A stretch of DNA of 64,000 bases from Pokkaliibacter sp. MBI-7 (GTDB taxonomy: Bacteria > Pseudomonadota > Gammaproteobacteria > Pseudomonadales > Balneatricaceae): assembly GCF_029846635.1 (NCBI RefSeq), contig NZ_JARVTG010000002.1:971501-1035500 (forward strand). Reading direction: 5' to 3'. The notes beneath the pieces were generated by a model. The model had not been told where the DNA came from. It searched no databases and worked only from the letters and a program-made list of their open reading frames with translations. Within the stretch, counting starts at the first letter, position 1, and the number at the start of each line of letters is the position of its first letter. This document shows positions 15,733-25,064 of the stretch, piece after piece. Both the position numbers and the translations under genes were made by a program.

Positions 15733-17325
15733 TCAACAGGCAACGGGCTTCCGTGGGACAGCCCGTTTACCTTTCTTGACGTCGATCACCCGGGTAACGC
15801 CTGACTTACCGGTGACGATCATTCTGCCAGTGCCCTTCTCCCCCCAGGACAACGCAAACTGAATCTGCTGAAAGGTGTCTGTCACCATCTTCCGTAGCTG
15901 CATGCGTGCATCAAAATCCAGTGCGTCCACGGCGGCCTTGTGCAGGCTTCGCCACTGCTCTGCCTGTTGTGGCTGGGCCTGCTGCGCTTCCCGGTGAAGC
16001 GCTCGCTGCATGGCCTCGATGGTTTGCGATAACTGCGCAACGTGCTTCTCCAGCTCACGCTGCTTGTTCATCACCGCGACGGAAGGCTCATCCGCCTGCA
16101 GGATCAGCGTCATCAGCTTGTCGATCTGCTGCTGCAAGGCAGCCTGCTCACTGCGTTGTGCGGCAATATCAGCCCGGAGCAATTGTGCCTGTCCTTTGCT
16201 GCGGGTCATGTCTTCGAGATTCATCTGGTCTGAGCACCAGTCGAGCAATGCTGACTCATACACAGCCAGCGTCGCCGAGCCTCCTTTCGGGCACCCTAGC
16301 CGCATGTTGTGCCGGCCACAGATCAGCCGCCGGTGGCCTGGCGCAATAGTGCCATCCTCCCGCCATTTGTGGTGATAGGTCACGCCCGCCATGGGCGAAC
16401 CACAATAGGCGCAGGCTGAGATCGACGCCCCGGTGAGAAAGCCGGGCACGTCACCCTTCCCCACGGCTCTGGCCCGTGACTTGCTGACGCCAGTCATCTC
16501 ATCAAACTCCTGCGGCGTCACCAGTGCCGGGTAATAGCCGGGCAATACGTGCTCTTCCCCCTGCACCTTGAGGGCTTTCTCCCCCAATAAGGCACGCAGC
16601 CTGACCAGCTTGGCGAAGGCGCGCGAATCGGAGCGCTTGCGACCATGCTTAAGGCCGCGCTCCTGCATCTCTCTGGCGATCCGCACAAAGCCGATGCCTT
16701 CCCGATAACGCTGAACGATGTAGCGCACCGCTTCCGCCCGCTCCGGGACAAGTACCATTCTCTGCTGCTCGTCATCCCAGCGGGTCCACTCCGGGTCGCG
16801 CCCTGCTGCAATGCGGCCACGGTAGGTGCCAGCCAGCCACTGCTCACAGCGTCGGGTGATGGAGGCCTTCACGCGCTTGCTTTTGGTGGCAGACTCTTCG
16901 TGCGCACGAATCATCACCAGCAGCGAATACACCAGATCCATCGGTTGCGCTTCGAGAGACTCGCTGTTGTATTCCTTACCATCCGCTGCCGTAACCACGG
17001 TCAGCCCGGCATTGATGATTTGCGCCAGTTGCGCCTGAGCAAGAATGGGGGAAGCACGAGAGAGGCGGTCTAAGCCTTCGACGATAAGTACAGAGCCTGG
17101 CGCAATCTGACCGGCATCCACCGCCTGCAGAAACGCTCCCAACGCCCCCTTATTAACATGTGCCTGATGGTACGCCGACAAGCCTTCGTCACGCAGAGTG
17201 AGTGAATCATCCAACACCAGGCCGCGCTCTGTCGCCCAGGTTTCAGCGTAAGACCGCTGACGCTCTGCCGACGTGCTGGCCGCCTGTTTGGGATCAGAAA
17301 AACGCAGATAGGAGTATACACGCAT
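15733..17325 (-). CDS. Large serine recombinase (integrase)
   Basis: A 530-residue large serine integrase. The N-terminal resolvase domain has the nucleophile Ser10 in YLRFSDPKQA and the conserved Arg in GLDRLSR. Then come a recombinase domain (RIAAGRDPEWTRWD... FVRIAREMQERG) and a zinc-ribbon domain (ISACAYCGSPM ... LICGRHNMRLGCPKGG), with a coiled-coil region near 385-450. It catalyses attP x attB recombination. It is encoded at the right end of the element, pointing inward, with the junction in the dctP-like gene only about 60 bp beyond its start. Confidence 0.93.
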   Translation of the reverse strand: MRVYSYLRFSDPKQAASTSAERQRSYAETWATERGLVLDDSLTLRDEGLSAYHQAHVNKGALGAFLQAVDAGQIAPGSVLIVEGLDRLSRASPILAQAQLAQIINAGLTVVTAADGKEYNSESLEAQPMDLVYSLLVMIRAHEESATKSKRVKASITRRCEQWLAGTYRGRIAAGRDPEWTRWDDEQQRMVLVPERAEAVRYIVQRYREGIGFVRIAREMQERGLKHGRKRSDSRAFAKLVRLRALLGEKALKVQGEEHVLPGYYPALVTPQEFDEMTGVSKSRARAVGKGDVPGFLTGASISACAYCGSPMAGVTYHHKWREDGTIAPGHRRLICGRHNMRLGCPKGGSATLAVYESALLDWCSDQMNLEDMTRSKGQAQLLRADIAAQRSEQAALQQQIDKLMTLILQADEPSVAVMNKQRELEKHVAQLSQTIEAMQRALHREAQQAQPQQAEQWRSLHKAAVDALDFDARMQLRKMVTDTFQQIQFALSWGEKGTGRMIVTGKSGVTRVIDVKKGKRAVPRKPVAC

Positions 17326-17400
17326 GCCGCAAACCCGCGTGGTGACTGGGATGCAGACAATTTTACACTAAATCTACTTTGGGTGTGTTAGGGATTACCG
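17326..17400. other. Right attachment-site region of the integrated element
   Basis: The dctP-like reading frame coming from 17612 is intact until about 17391 and then hits a stop at 17388, directly before integrase upstream DNA. The recombination crossover therefore lies at or just right of 17388. Large serine integrases share only a few bases at the crossover, so the exact core cannot be fixed without the left junction, which is outside the window. Confidence 0.65.
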
Positions 17401-17612
17401 TGGCTGTAATCAATCTCCACCTTGACCCGCCCTTCCGTCGCCTCTTCAATCCACTTGCCCCAGGTAGGTAACACCACGGCATTCTGGGTGTGGGTGGGTG
17501 GCAACCAGCTCGCCACATGCATGACGGTCGAAGCAAAGGTGGCAGAGGAAAAAGACAGTGAGCAGAAAGAAGCGAGAGCAAGCTGCTTCAGGGAGAAGCG
17601 AGGCATTTTCAT
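17388..17612 (-). pseudogene. Truncated TRAP transporter substrate-binding protein (DctP-type)
   Basis: A 74-residue N-terminal fragment. It has a signal peptide (MKMPRFSLKQLALASFCSLS then FSSATFA) followed by MHVASWLPPTHTQNAVVLPTW and WIEEATEGRVKVEIDYSHGN. These are the opening strand and helix of TRAP periplasmic binding proteins (normally about 330 residues). The frame stops where the mobile element begins, so the gene was cut by integration. It lies 131 bp downstream of hpaE in the same direction. The rest should lie beyond the left edge of the window. Confidence 0.85.
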
Positions 17613-17743
17613 GGTGTATCACCTGTTTATTGTTATGAATAAGGTGTTTCGCTGTGTGGTATTGCCGTATTCCTGTAGTGCAGGCTGAAAGCCACGGCAG
17701 ACGCTGCCTGCCGTAGCCTGAAACCTATGAGTGCACGGTTACA

Positions 17744-19198
17744 TCACACTCCCCATTTCGGAATGTGGTGCGAACCCATGCTGATGCAGACGTTGCGCAA
17801 CTCGGTGAAGACTTCAAAGCTGTACACACCACCTTCCCGGCCAGTACCGGACGCTTTGATACCGCCAAACGGCTGACGCAGGTCACGCACGTTCTGGCTG
17901 TTGACGAACAGCATGCCTGCTTCGATCTGATTGGCGATGCGATGCACCTTGCCGTTATCCGAAGTCCAGAGGTAAGAGGCCAGCCCGTAGTCATTGTCAT
18001 TGGCCATAGCAATGACATCTGCCTCATCCTTGAACGGAATCAGCACCGCCACCGGGCCGAAGATTTCCTCCCGGGCGATACGCATGTCGTTGGTGACATC
18101 CCGGAAGACGGTCGGTGCAACGAAATACCCCTGCGCCAGATGAGCAGGCACCGCTGGTTTGTCACCGCCTGCGATCAGTTTGGCGCCCTCTTCCACACCA
18201 ATCTGGATATAGCCGGTGACTTTCTTGTAATGATCTCTGGAAATCAGCGAGCCCACCTTGGTGTTCATGTCCATCGGGTCGCCCACACTGATGGCACTGG
18301 CACGGGCGGCAAAGTCAGAGGCGAAACGGTCGTAAATGCTCTCCTGAACGAAGATGCGAGACCCGGCAGTGCAACGCTCTCCATTGATGGAGAAGATGCC
18401 AAACAGTGTGGCATCGAGGGCACGCTCGTAATCACAGTCGTCAAAAATCATCACAGGCGACTTGCCGCCCAGCTCCATGGAGAACTTCTTGAGGCCAGCA
18501 TTAGCGATAATGTGCTTGCCCGTAGAGGTGCCACCGGTGAAGGAGATGACGCTGACGTCCGGGTTGCGGATCAGTGCATCCCCCGTGGTGCGACCAAAAC
18601 CGTGTACCACGTTGAATACCCCGGCAGGCACTCCGGCTTCCATGATCAGTTTGCCGAGAAAGTCCGTGGTCAGCGGGCTGAGCTCCGACTGCTTCATCAC
18701 AGCGGTATTCCCCAGAGCCAGGCAGGGTGCCGTTTTCCAGGTGCCTGTCATAAACGGCACATTCCAGGGAGAGATCAGACCACAGACACCGACTGGCTTG
18801 TGCAGGGTGTAGTTCAGCATCTGGTCATCGACCGGATAGGTGTGGCCATTCATCTGCTTGGCCATCTCAGCGAAGAAGTAGAAGTTCTCCGAAGCGCGTG
18901 GAATAAGCGCATTGCGAGTCTGATACAGCGGCAAGCCGGTGTCTTTGGTTTCCAGTTCAGACAGCGCATCGACATTGTCTGCAATCAGATCACCGATGCG
19001 TTCGATGATTTTGGAGCGTTTCTTGACGGGCATATTAGCCCAGGCGGGGAAGGCTGCTTTGGCTGCCTGTACCGCCTCGGCTACCTGCCCGGCAGAGGCA
19101 TGGGCGACAACCTCCAGTACTTCCCCTGTGGTCGGGTTAATGGTTTCAAAGGTGTCGGCACTCTCTACCCACTTGCCATTGATCAGATGCTTTATCAC
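17744..19198 (-). CDS. hpaE: 5-carboxymethyl-2-hydroxymuconate semialdehyde dehydrogenase
   Basis: A 484-residue NAD-dependent aldehyde dehydrogenase. It has the glutamate motif FSMELGGKSP and the catalytic cysteine in INGERCTAG. The C-terminal end MGSHHIPKWGV is characteristic of HpaE. HpaE oxidises the ring-cleavage semialdehyde of homoprotocatechuate in 4-hydroxyphenylacetate catabolism. The downstream dctP-like gene would supply a TRAP uptake system, and the remaining pathway genes probably lie beyond the inserted element. Other members of the family (betaine aldehyde or succinate semialdehyde dehydrogenases) are less likely given the C-terminus. Confidence 0.85.
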   Translation of the reverse strand: MIKHLINGKWVESADTFETINPTTGEVLEVVAHASAGQVAEAVQAAKAAFPAWANMPVKKRSKIIERIGDLIADNVDALSELETKDTGLPLYQTRNALIPRASENFYFFAEMAKQMNGHTYPVDDQMLNYTLHKPVGVCGLISPWNVPFMTGTWKTAPCLALGNTAVMKQSELSPLTTDFLGKLIMEAGVPAGVFNVVHGFGRTTGDALIRNPDVSVISFTGGTSTGKHIIANAGLKKFSMELGGKSPVMIFDDCDYERALDATLFGIFSINGERCTAGSRIFVQESIYDRFASDFAARASAISVGDPMDMNTKVGSLISRDHYKKVTGYIQIGVEEGAKLIAGGDKPAVPAHLAQGYFVAPTVFRDVTNDMRIAREEIFGPVAVLIPFKDEADVIAMANDNDYGLASYLWTSDNGKVHRIANQIEAGMLFVNSQNVRDLRQPFGGIKASGTGREGGVYSFEVFTELRNVCISMGSHHIPKWGV

Positions 19199-19298
19199 GC
19201 TGCGAACTCCTGCACTTGCTGTCTGCGAACTCAGAACCGGGTCACGGCTCCGTCAGCACGTCTTGTTTTGATCACAGCCCTGCTGCACAGAGCCATTA

Positions 19299-19332
19299 AT
19301 TAAGATATTAATAAACTAGTTAACATCTTAAT
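19299..19332. promoter_or_regulatory. Large palindrome upstream of hpaE, candidate MarR-type operator
   Basis: ATTAAGAT and ATCTTAAT flank TTAA half-sites around TAAACTAG, giving a 34-bp near-perfect inverted repeat centred about 115 bp upstream of the hpaE start. hpa operons are usually repressed by the MarR-family HpaR, which binds such AT-rich palindromes near the promoter. Binding by HpaR here is inference. The rest of the 355-bp gap (19199-19553) shows no gene. Confidence 0.6.
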
Positions 19333-19553
19333 TTTAGTCAACCGCGTGCTGAGAGAATTTTTTGCTGGCTGGCGCTGAGGGAATAAATAAAAGGCATTCG
19401 CAGATGACACTGCGGCAGGCGGGATCTGTAATAATTGTAATTTTTCAAATGCGGCTTTCTGGTAAAAATGCCGCTAATGCCCTCTCATGTCTGTTTATGG
19501 CCGCGAGAGCGGGCGCAGCCCGGTAGAAGAATAACCACAGGGTATAGCGAAAG

Positions 19554-20276
19554 ATGACAACCCGGATTCTTATCGTCGATGACGAGCAAGGTGTGCGAGA
19601 CCTGCTGACTGAGCTACTGGAGCAGCATGGTTTTGACGTCACTGCTGTCGCCGACAGTGACGCCATGTTCAGCGCCCTGACGGCCCTCCCCCATGCACTG
19701 GTAGTAATTGATCTGCGACTGGGCAAGGAGGACGGCATGAATGTCGCCCGCCAGCTACGGCACAAGTCCGTCATTCCTATCATGATGCTGACCGGCAAGG
19801 GTGATGAGACTGATCGCATTCTGGGCCTTGAACTCGCTGCCGACGACTTCCTGATGAAGCCCTTTAACAACCGCGAGTTTCTGGCACGCGTGCGCGCCCT
19901 GATTCGACGCACCACCGAACTGAGCGTACCCGCACGACGTGATGATCTATCCAGCCATGAGCGCATCAGCTTCAATGACTGGATACTCGATCTCACCAGC
20001 CGCGAACTGTTCGATGCGCAGGGCCAGCCCCTTGAGCTGACTTACGCTGAGTTCAATCTGCTCGAAGCGCTGGTGCGGGCACCTAATCGCATTCTCAGCC
20101 GAGATCAGTTGCTGGAGCTGACACGAGGCAACGAGACGGAAGTCTTTGACCGCACTATCGACGTATTGATTCTGCGCCTGCGACGCAAAATTGAGCCCAA
20201 CCCCCGGCAACCTTCGCTGATCCGCACCGAGCGTGGTCTAGGCTACATTTTCAGCGCACACATCTGCCAATGCTAA
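19554..20276 (+). CDS. OmpR/PhoB-family response regulator
   Basis: A 240-residue regulator. The receiver domain has acidic pocket DDEQ, phosphoacceptor Asp53 in VVIDLRLG, Thr in MLTGKG and Lys in FLMKPFNN. The C-terminal winged helix (LTYAEFNLLEALVRAPNRIL...VFDRTIDVLILRLRRKI...RGLGYIF) binds DNA. It overlaps the sensor kinase gene by 7 bases, so the two are a cognate pair. The signal is unknown. Confidence 0.92.
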   Translation: MTTRILIVDDEQGVRDLLTELLEQHGFDVTAVADSDAMFSALTALPHALVVIDLRLGKEDGMNVARQLRHKSVIPIMMLTGKGDETDRILGLELAADDFLMKPFNNREFLARVRALIRRTTELSVPARRDDLSSHERISFNDWILDLTSRELFDAQGQPLELTYAEFNLLEALVRAPNRILSRDQLLELTRGNETEVFDRTIDVLILRLRRKIEPNPRQPSLIRTERGLGYIFSAHICQC

Positions 20277-22873
20277 GCAGCCAGCGACATCACGCCAGCA
20301 TGCGTACCAAGTTGCTGTTTGCCCTGGGCGTTGTCTGTCTGGCCAGTGTGGTGATCGCCGCGGTCGGCTGGTTTGGTCTGCGCAATACCGAGTCCGCCAT
20401 GAGCGCCCTGCAGCGCGATATTCTGCCGGACATTTCATCGTCACTGGTGCTGGCCGAGCGTACTGCCAGTCTGGCCGCGCTGGCGCCTTATGTGGCCGAA
20501 GCGGTAACCCCTTTTCAGGTGCAACGGGAAAGCGAAGAGCTCAAATCCCGACAGCAGGAACTGACCTCTCTGGCCACACAGATTCATCATCTGGATCAGG
20601 CACCGCAGTTACAGCATCAGCTGGCGCAGATGAACGCCACGCTGTCTGAACTGATCAACCATACCGAGCAGGAGCTGTTCCTGCGTGAAGATATGCTGCA
20701 AACGTTCTATGCCATCAATCAGCGCTTCGATCAGCTGGAACGCTTTCCACCGCTGCGGCCCCTGTTGCCGGGGCTGCTCGACAAGACCCATCTGATCATT
20801 AACGTCAGTGGCAGTCAGCTGGATAACTTCTCCCAGTCTTTGAGAAATCAGCTGGCGCAGCTCCGCCAGCAGTATGCCGGTGGTACTTCTCCACTCTCTC
20901 TGCCCTTACAGCAACTCATGGACGACAGCCATACGCTCATCGAACAAAAACGCCACCAGAATGCGTTGCTGGAGCGAAAAGCCTTCCTGCTGGCCGCAGT
21001 GAGAGCCAACTCTGCGGCGCTGTCTGACGAGGTCCGCCACTTCGTCGAACAACTGCAACAGCGCCTGAGTGACCAGCAGCAGCAACTTAGCAGGGCAGTA
21101 CAGTGGGGCCAGAGCCGTATTCTGCTGCTGACGCTGCTGGCGTTACTGATGCTGATTATCGGCATCTTCTGGGTGCTTGATCTGAGCCGACACCTCAAGA
21201 CCATCGCCCAGCAGATGAGCCTGCTGGCACAGGGCGTCACTGACCAGCCCGCCCCCTCTTCCACACGGCATGATGAAGTCGGCAGTCTGACCCGGGCATT
21301 TCTGGTTTTTCGTCAGCGCACCATTGATCTGCAGGCGCTCACGGCCGACCTCCAGCAGCAAACACGTCTGCTGGAAACCGTCTTTGCCAACATCAACGAC
21401 GGCCTCAGCGTGTTCGACAGCGATAATCGCCTGCTCGCCTGGAACCCGCAGTATCTGGCGCTGTTTTCACTGCCTGCTGAGCGCATCCGGGCCGGGATGT
21501 ATCTGGATGACATTCAGACCCTGATGAATCAGCTGCCCCATCACAACCGCACCCTCGATAACAGCCCGCTGGACATGGTTGAAATCAACCTGCGCCGACA
21601 GGCAGAGCCTCAACGCTTTGAGCGCTACTTTCACAACGGTCAGGTGCTGGAGTTCCGCAGCCGGCCGATGCCGGACGGCGGCTTTGTCACTCTTTATTCC
21701 GATCTGACCGAACGCAAAGCCATCGAAAGCCAGTTACGACAAGCGCAAAAGATGGATGTGCTGGGCCATCTGACCGGCGGCGTCGCCCATGATTTCAACA
21801 ATCTGCTGTCGGCCATCATTGGTAACTTGCAGTTGCTGCAGGAAGCGCCAGCGGATCAACCGTTGGATGAACGCAGTCTGCGCCTGAGCCAGCGAGCACT
21901 GGCCGCAGCGGAGAAAGGTGCAGGGCTGGTGCAACGACTGCTTGCCTTTGCCCGCCGTCAGCATCTGCAGCCGGAAGCCGTGCAGGTCAACGAACTGCTT
22001 GAGGCGATGCTTGATCTGATTGAATACAGCGCCGGCCCGCAGATCAGCATTGAGGTACAGCTCTGTGAAAGCGATCCCTGGATCTACGTAGATGCCAGCC
22101 AGCTCGATAACAGCCTGCTGAATCTGGTGCTGAATGCCTGTGCCGCCATGCCCGATGGCGGTCAGCTGACACTTCGGACAAGGCAGGCCTGTCGAGCGGA
22201 TAAGCAGGACAGTGACGGGGTACTGATTGAAGTGCAGGACAGCGGCCACGGCATTGCCGAAGAGGTTATCGACCGCATTTTTGAACCCTTTTTTACGACC
22301 AAGGCGGTGGGCCAGGGCAGTGGACTGGGGCTGAGCATGGTGTACGGTTTTGTGCGTCAGTCAGGAGGGGATATCACCGTCAGCAGCCGCCTCGGTGAAG
22401 GCACCACTTTCCAGCTGTGGCTGCCCCTGCACCATCCGCAGCCAGTGCCATCTATTGTCACTACTGACCGCACACTGCCCATGGGCAAGCAACAGCATAT
22501 TTTGCTGGTGGAGGATGACCCGCAGGTCCAGCTGGCTGCCATCGGCCTGCTGGAGCATCTGCACTACCGGGTGACCGCCGTGAGCTCGGCCAGTGAGGCC
22601 CGCGAGCGACTGCAGCCTGGCCCCACAGGTAACGCTGAACAGCACTACGCCCTGCTGTTAAGTGACGTCAACTTAGGTACGCGGGAGAGCGGCATTGAAC
22701 TGGCGCACTTCTGCCAGCACCACTGCCCGACGCTGCCCGTACTCCTGACGTCCGGGCTACCCGAAGAGCGCTTGCTGCAGGACTACGGGCTGGCCTCCGC
22801 ACTCCCCCTGCTCCCCAAACCCTATCGCCTCGACACTCTGGCGCGAAAACTGGCGGAATGTCTGACGGGTTGA
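20270..22873 (+). CDS. Hybrid sensor histidine kinase
   Basis: An 867-residue membrane sensor. TM1 is at about residues 16-38 and a periplasmic helical sensor spans 39-280. TM2 lies near 283-306, followed by a HAMP domain. A PAS-7-type domain follows (about 365-480), then HisKA with phosphorylated His507 in GGVAHDFNNL. Next are HATPase_c (NLVLNACAAMPDGG, DSGHGI, GQGSGLGLSM) and a C-terminal receiver with Asp799 in LLSDVNLG. TorS/EvgS-like layout without an HPt domain. It acts with the OmpR-type regulator encoded immediately upstream. Confidence 0.92.
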   Translation: MLSSQRHHASMRTKLLFALGVVCLASVVIAAVGWFGLRNTESAMSALQRDILPDISSSLVLAERTASLAALAPYVAEAVTPFQVQRESEELKSRQQELTSLATQIHHLDQAPQLQHQLAQMNATLSELINHTEQELFLREDMLQTFYAINQRFDQLERFPPLRPLLPGLLDKTHLIINVSGSQLDNFSQSLRNQLAQLRQQYAGGTSPLSLPLQQLMDDSHTLIEQKRHQNALLERKAFLLAAVRANSAALSDEVRHFVEQLQQRLSDQQQQLSRAVQWGQSRILLLTLLALLMLIIGIFWVLDLSRHLKTIAQQMSLLAQGVTDQPAPSSTRHDEVGSLTRAFLVFRQRTIDLQALTADLQQQTRLLETVFANINDGLSVFDSDNRLLAWNPQYLALFSLPAERIRAGMYLDDIQTLMNQLPHHNRTLDNSPLDMVEINLRRQAEPQRFERYFHNGQVLEFRSRPMPDGGFVTLYSDLTERKAIESQLRQAQKMDVLGHLTGGVAHDFNNLLSAIIGNLQLLQEAPADQPLDERSLRLSQRALAAAEKGAGLVQRLLAFARRQHLQPEAVQVNELLEAMLDLIEYSAGPQISIEVQLCESDPWIYVDASQLDNSLLNLVLNACAAMPDGGQLTLRTRQACRADKQDSDGVLIEVQDSGHGIAEEVIDRIFEPFFTTKAVGQGSGLGLSMVYGFVRQSGGDITVSSRLGEGTTFQLWLPLHHPQPVPSIVTTDRTLPMGKQQHILLVEDDPQVQLAAIGLLEHLHYRVTAVSSASEARERLQPGPTGNAEQHYALLLSDVNLGTRESGIELAHFCQHHCPTLPVLLTSGLPEERLLQDYGLASALPLLPKPYRLDTLARKLAECLTG

Positions 22874-23107
22874 GACGGGTTAAGCACCAAGCCTTCATAG
22901 AAAGGCTGTTCAGCTCCAGGCTTTACTGCAAAAAATTAATGAGTTGTTTCCATCCCTTTCAATCAATACAGGCACTCAGCCACCCTCGACAATATCGATT
23001 AATGAAAATATCTAAGCAATCACCTAAAAATATGTCGTTTTGTGCAGCGCGGCAGAAGCACTAACATACCTACATCTAAAGTCTAATAGCTACTTCTGGA
23101 GCACATC

Positions 23108-23320
23108 ATGAAAGACGACATCAAAAACCTGAGCGTTGTTGAACTGCTGGACCGTGTAGACCTGTCTCACTACGACAAGACTGAAATCATCCGCCTGCGT
23201 GCAGAAGTAGAACGCGCTGAGTTTGTAGCGGCCTGCATCACCGGTTTCGTCAACAAAGTTAAAGCCCTGTTCGTCAGCAAAAAAGACGAGCTGTCTGTTG
23301 CCGGTGCGCGCCACGCCTGA
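23108..23320 (+). CDS. Small hypothetical protein
   Basis: A 70-residue helical protein with GGAG ahead of ATG and a codon pattern rich in highly used codons (AAC, CTG, CGT, GAC), suggesting high expression. Amphipathic helix around residues 25-55 (EIIRLRAEVERAEFVAACIT). No family recognised. It stands alone, with a 230-bp gap before and a 310-bp gap after it. Confidence 0.7.
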   Translation: MKDDIKNLSVVELLDRVDLSHYDKTEIIRLRAEVERAEFVAACITGFVNKVKALFVSKKDELSVAGARHA

Positions 23321-23630
23321 TGGGCCGCGCATCGCCTCCCCTGCCGTAAGACTCCGCACGACCTTCCCCGCTCAGGGGACATCCTTCTGCAAGACCTCCT
23401 GCTTTTCTGACGTTTCAGCATTTCTGATGAGGGATGGTTGCCTACTGTCGATCACTTCGTATCACCAGCGTTAACCTTGAAGAACAGGCTTGCGTGCCCG
23501 GTATGACTGCGCCTGGGTGAGTTGTCTGGAGGTGAGACTGTCTGCAGGTGAGATAGCTCGGAGAGGTTGCGTGAAGCAAGCATTACTTACCTCACGCTGG
23601 GTACTGATCAGTCTGGATCGCGCAGCGACC
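23321..23630. other. Non-coding gap with short tandem repeat
   Basis: No convincing gene. A 16-bp tandem repeat (TGTCTGGAGGTGAGAC at 23523-23538 and a copy with two changes at 23539-23554) lies in it. No clear terminator hairpin with T-run was seen. Confidence 0.5.
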
Positions 23631-23969
23631 TCAGACCTTTTTGACGAACTCGGATTTCAGGCTCATGGCACCGATACCATCCAGTTTGCAGTCGATATCA
23701 TGATCACCGTCCACCAGACGAATATTCTTCGCCTTGGTGCCTACCTTGATCACCAGTGAAGAGCCCTTCACTTTCAGATCCTTGATGACGGTAACGGTAT
23801 CGCCGTCCTGCAGAATATTCCCTACGGAGTCCCGCACGACCTTATCCGTCTCAGCGGTTGCCGCCTCGTTCGGGTTCCACTCATGGGCACACTCTGGGCA
23901 GACCAGATTGCTACCGTCTTCATAGACGTATTCGGATTGACATTGGGGGCAAGCTGGCAAAGTGCTCAC
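23631..23969 (-). CDS. yjdM: YjdM/PhnA-family zinc-ribbon protein
   Basis: A 112-residue protein. The N-terminal zinc ribbon has CPQC and CPEC pairs. The C-terminal PhnA domain (VRDSVGNILQDGDTVTVIKD, LKVKGSSLVIKVGTKAKNIR, LVDGDHDIDCKLDGIGAM, LKSEFVKK) is a near-canonical YjdM sequence. Despite the old phnA name it is not the phosphonoacetate hydrolase. Its cellular role is unclear. Monocistronic. Confidence 0.93.
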   Translation of the reverse strand: MSTLPACPQCQSEYVYEDGSNLVCPECAHEWNPNEAATAETDKVVRDSVGNILQDGDTVTVIKDLKVKGSSLVIKVGTKAKNIRLVDGDHDIDCKLDGIGAMSLKSEFVKKV

Positions 23970-24257
23970 GCGGTTTCCTCATTTCTGAACGTACTGACTG
24001 CATCGACGGATCATCGGTACAGCGCTAAAGGCCGCACATTATATAGGGAAATGACGTAAAAAGTCATCTGAGCTTCCCTGAGTCCAGTATTCATGCACCA
24101 TTCAGCCTGTTACAGGCCCTGCCTTTTGCCCGGTCAGCTGGCCATGGGTAGTGACGTTTTTCTCAACTAAAAACTGTCTGCGCACGCCGAATTAGCAAGG
24201 GCCTAATCATTTCCTCCTGGCGCTTTTATGCTTTTGCGCTGTTGACGCTGGATACGC

Positions 24258-24572
24258 CTACCTTTCAAAACTCAGCATTTCACTAGTCCAGTCACTCCAG
24301 TTCACTGCACCTAAGCCTTCCACTATTGCACCTGGGTACTGAGACAACCACCACAACAACACGGTTTGGTATTCTTCGGATGACAGGCTGAAGGGCTCCC
24401 AACTGTCCATTCTTCCATCCTGATCACAGGGGTCATGACCCTGCTCAAGAAACTCGTTGAGAAAAGGAGCCGGTGGGAAACAACCTGTCCTTTTAACAGC
24501 TACGAAGATTCCGATTATCACCTCGGTGTCTTCAGCCAGTATCCTGATTGCCCGCGTAGATTTATCGACCAC
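24258..24572 (-). CDS. Hypothetical protein
   Basis: About 104 residues from GTG 24572, which follows AGGAGG by 4 bases; a longer frame to 24632 is possible. The sequence VDKSTRAIRILAEDTEVIIGIFVAV and MDSWEPFSLSSEEYQTVLLWW looks like real coding sequence for a small alpha/beta protein. No family recognised. Confidence 0.45.
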   Translation of the reverse strand: MVDKSTRAIRILAEDTEVIIGIFVAVKRTGCFPPAPFLNEFLEQGHDPCDQDGRMDSWEPFSLSSEEYQTVLLWWLSQYPGAIVEGLGAVNWSDWTSEMLSFER

Positions 24573-24656
24573 AAGGCCTCCTGCACCTATGCCTGTATGT
24601 GGGCACAATCTACCTGACATCAGCAGGCTCAACCATGCCAGCTCGCTTCTTTTCCA

Positions 24657-25028
24657 CTACCCGACCGCATCGGCGAGCAGCGCAGCCTGCCGCTCTTCTT
24701 CAGTCAGAATACCTACAAAAGGGGTGCGACGACGCAGCTTACGCATGTAGAAACCATCATCCAGCAACCCCGCCAGAAACTGCTCGCGGTTATCGATATT
24801 GTCCAGCAGTGAAAACCACGTCATGTAAGCGCCATGCCGGATCAGCCCTGCCCTGTAGCGTTCTTCCAGTTTTGCCAGCACCTGCTCCACCAGCGCCGGC
24901 TGGGCCAGTAGTTTCTCTGCCATGGCCTGATGCAGCACTCTGATTTGCCTGTCGATGTTTTCATCGGCAATGCGAGGCTTGCGTGGCGGGCGATGATGAC
25001 GATCAAAGCGTGGGCGATAGGCATCCAT
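24657..25028 (-). CDS. Hypothetical protein
   Basis: A 123-residue, highly charged helical protein (MDAYRPRFDRHHRPPRKPR...). Residues 25-105 form several helices with conserved-looking segments RHGAYMTWFSLLDNI and REQFLAGLLDDGFYMRKLRRR. It lies just downstream of the dnaE2 remnant. Function unknown. Confidence 0.65.
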   Translation of the reverse strand: MDAYRPRFDRHHRPPRKPRIADENIDRQIRVLHQAMAEKLLAQPALVEQVLAKLEERYRAGLIRHGAYMTWFSLLDNIDNREQFLAGLLDDGFYMRKLRRRTPFVGILTEEERQAALLADAVG

Positions 25029-25064
25029 GGTGATTCTGGTGTGATTGCGGTTGTAGATGACCCG

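Noticed and set aside
17765..19303. Long open frame (512 codons) on the + strand
   Set aside because: It is antisense to hpaE, which has full family motifs; the reverse frame is an effect of high-GC codon use.
23490..23759. 89-codon + strand frame near yjdM
   Set aside because: Its second half is antisense to yjdM and the first half has no ribosome-binding site or family resemblance.
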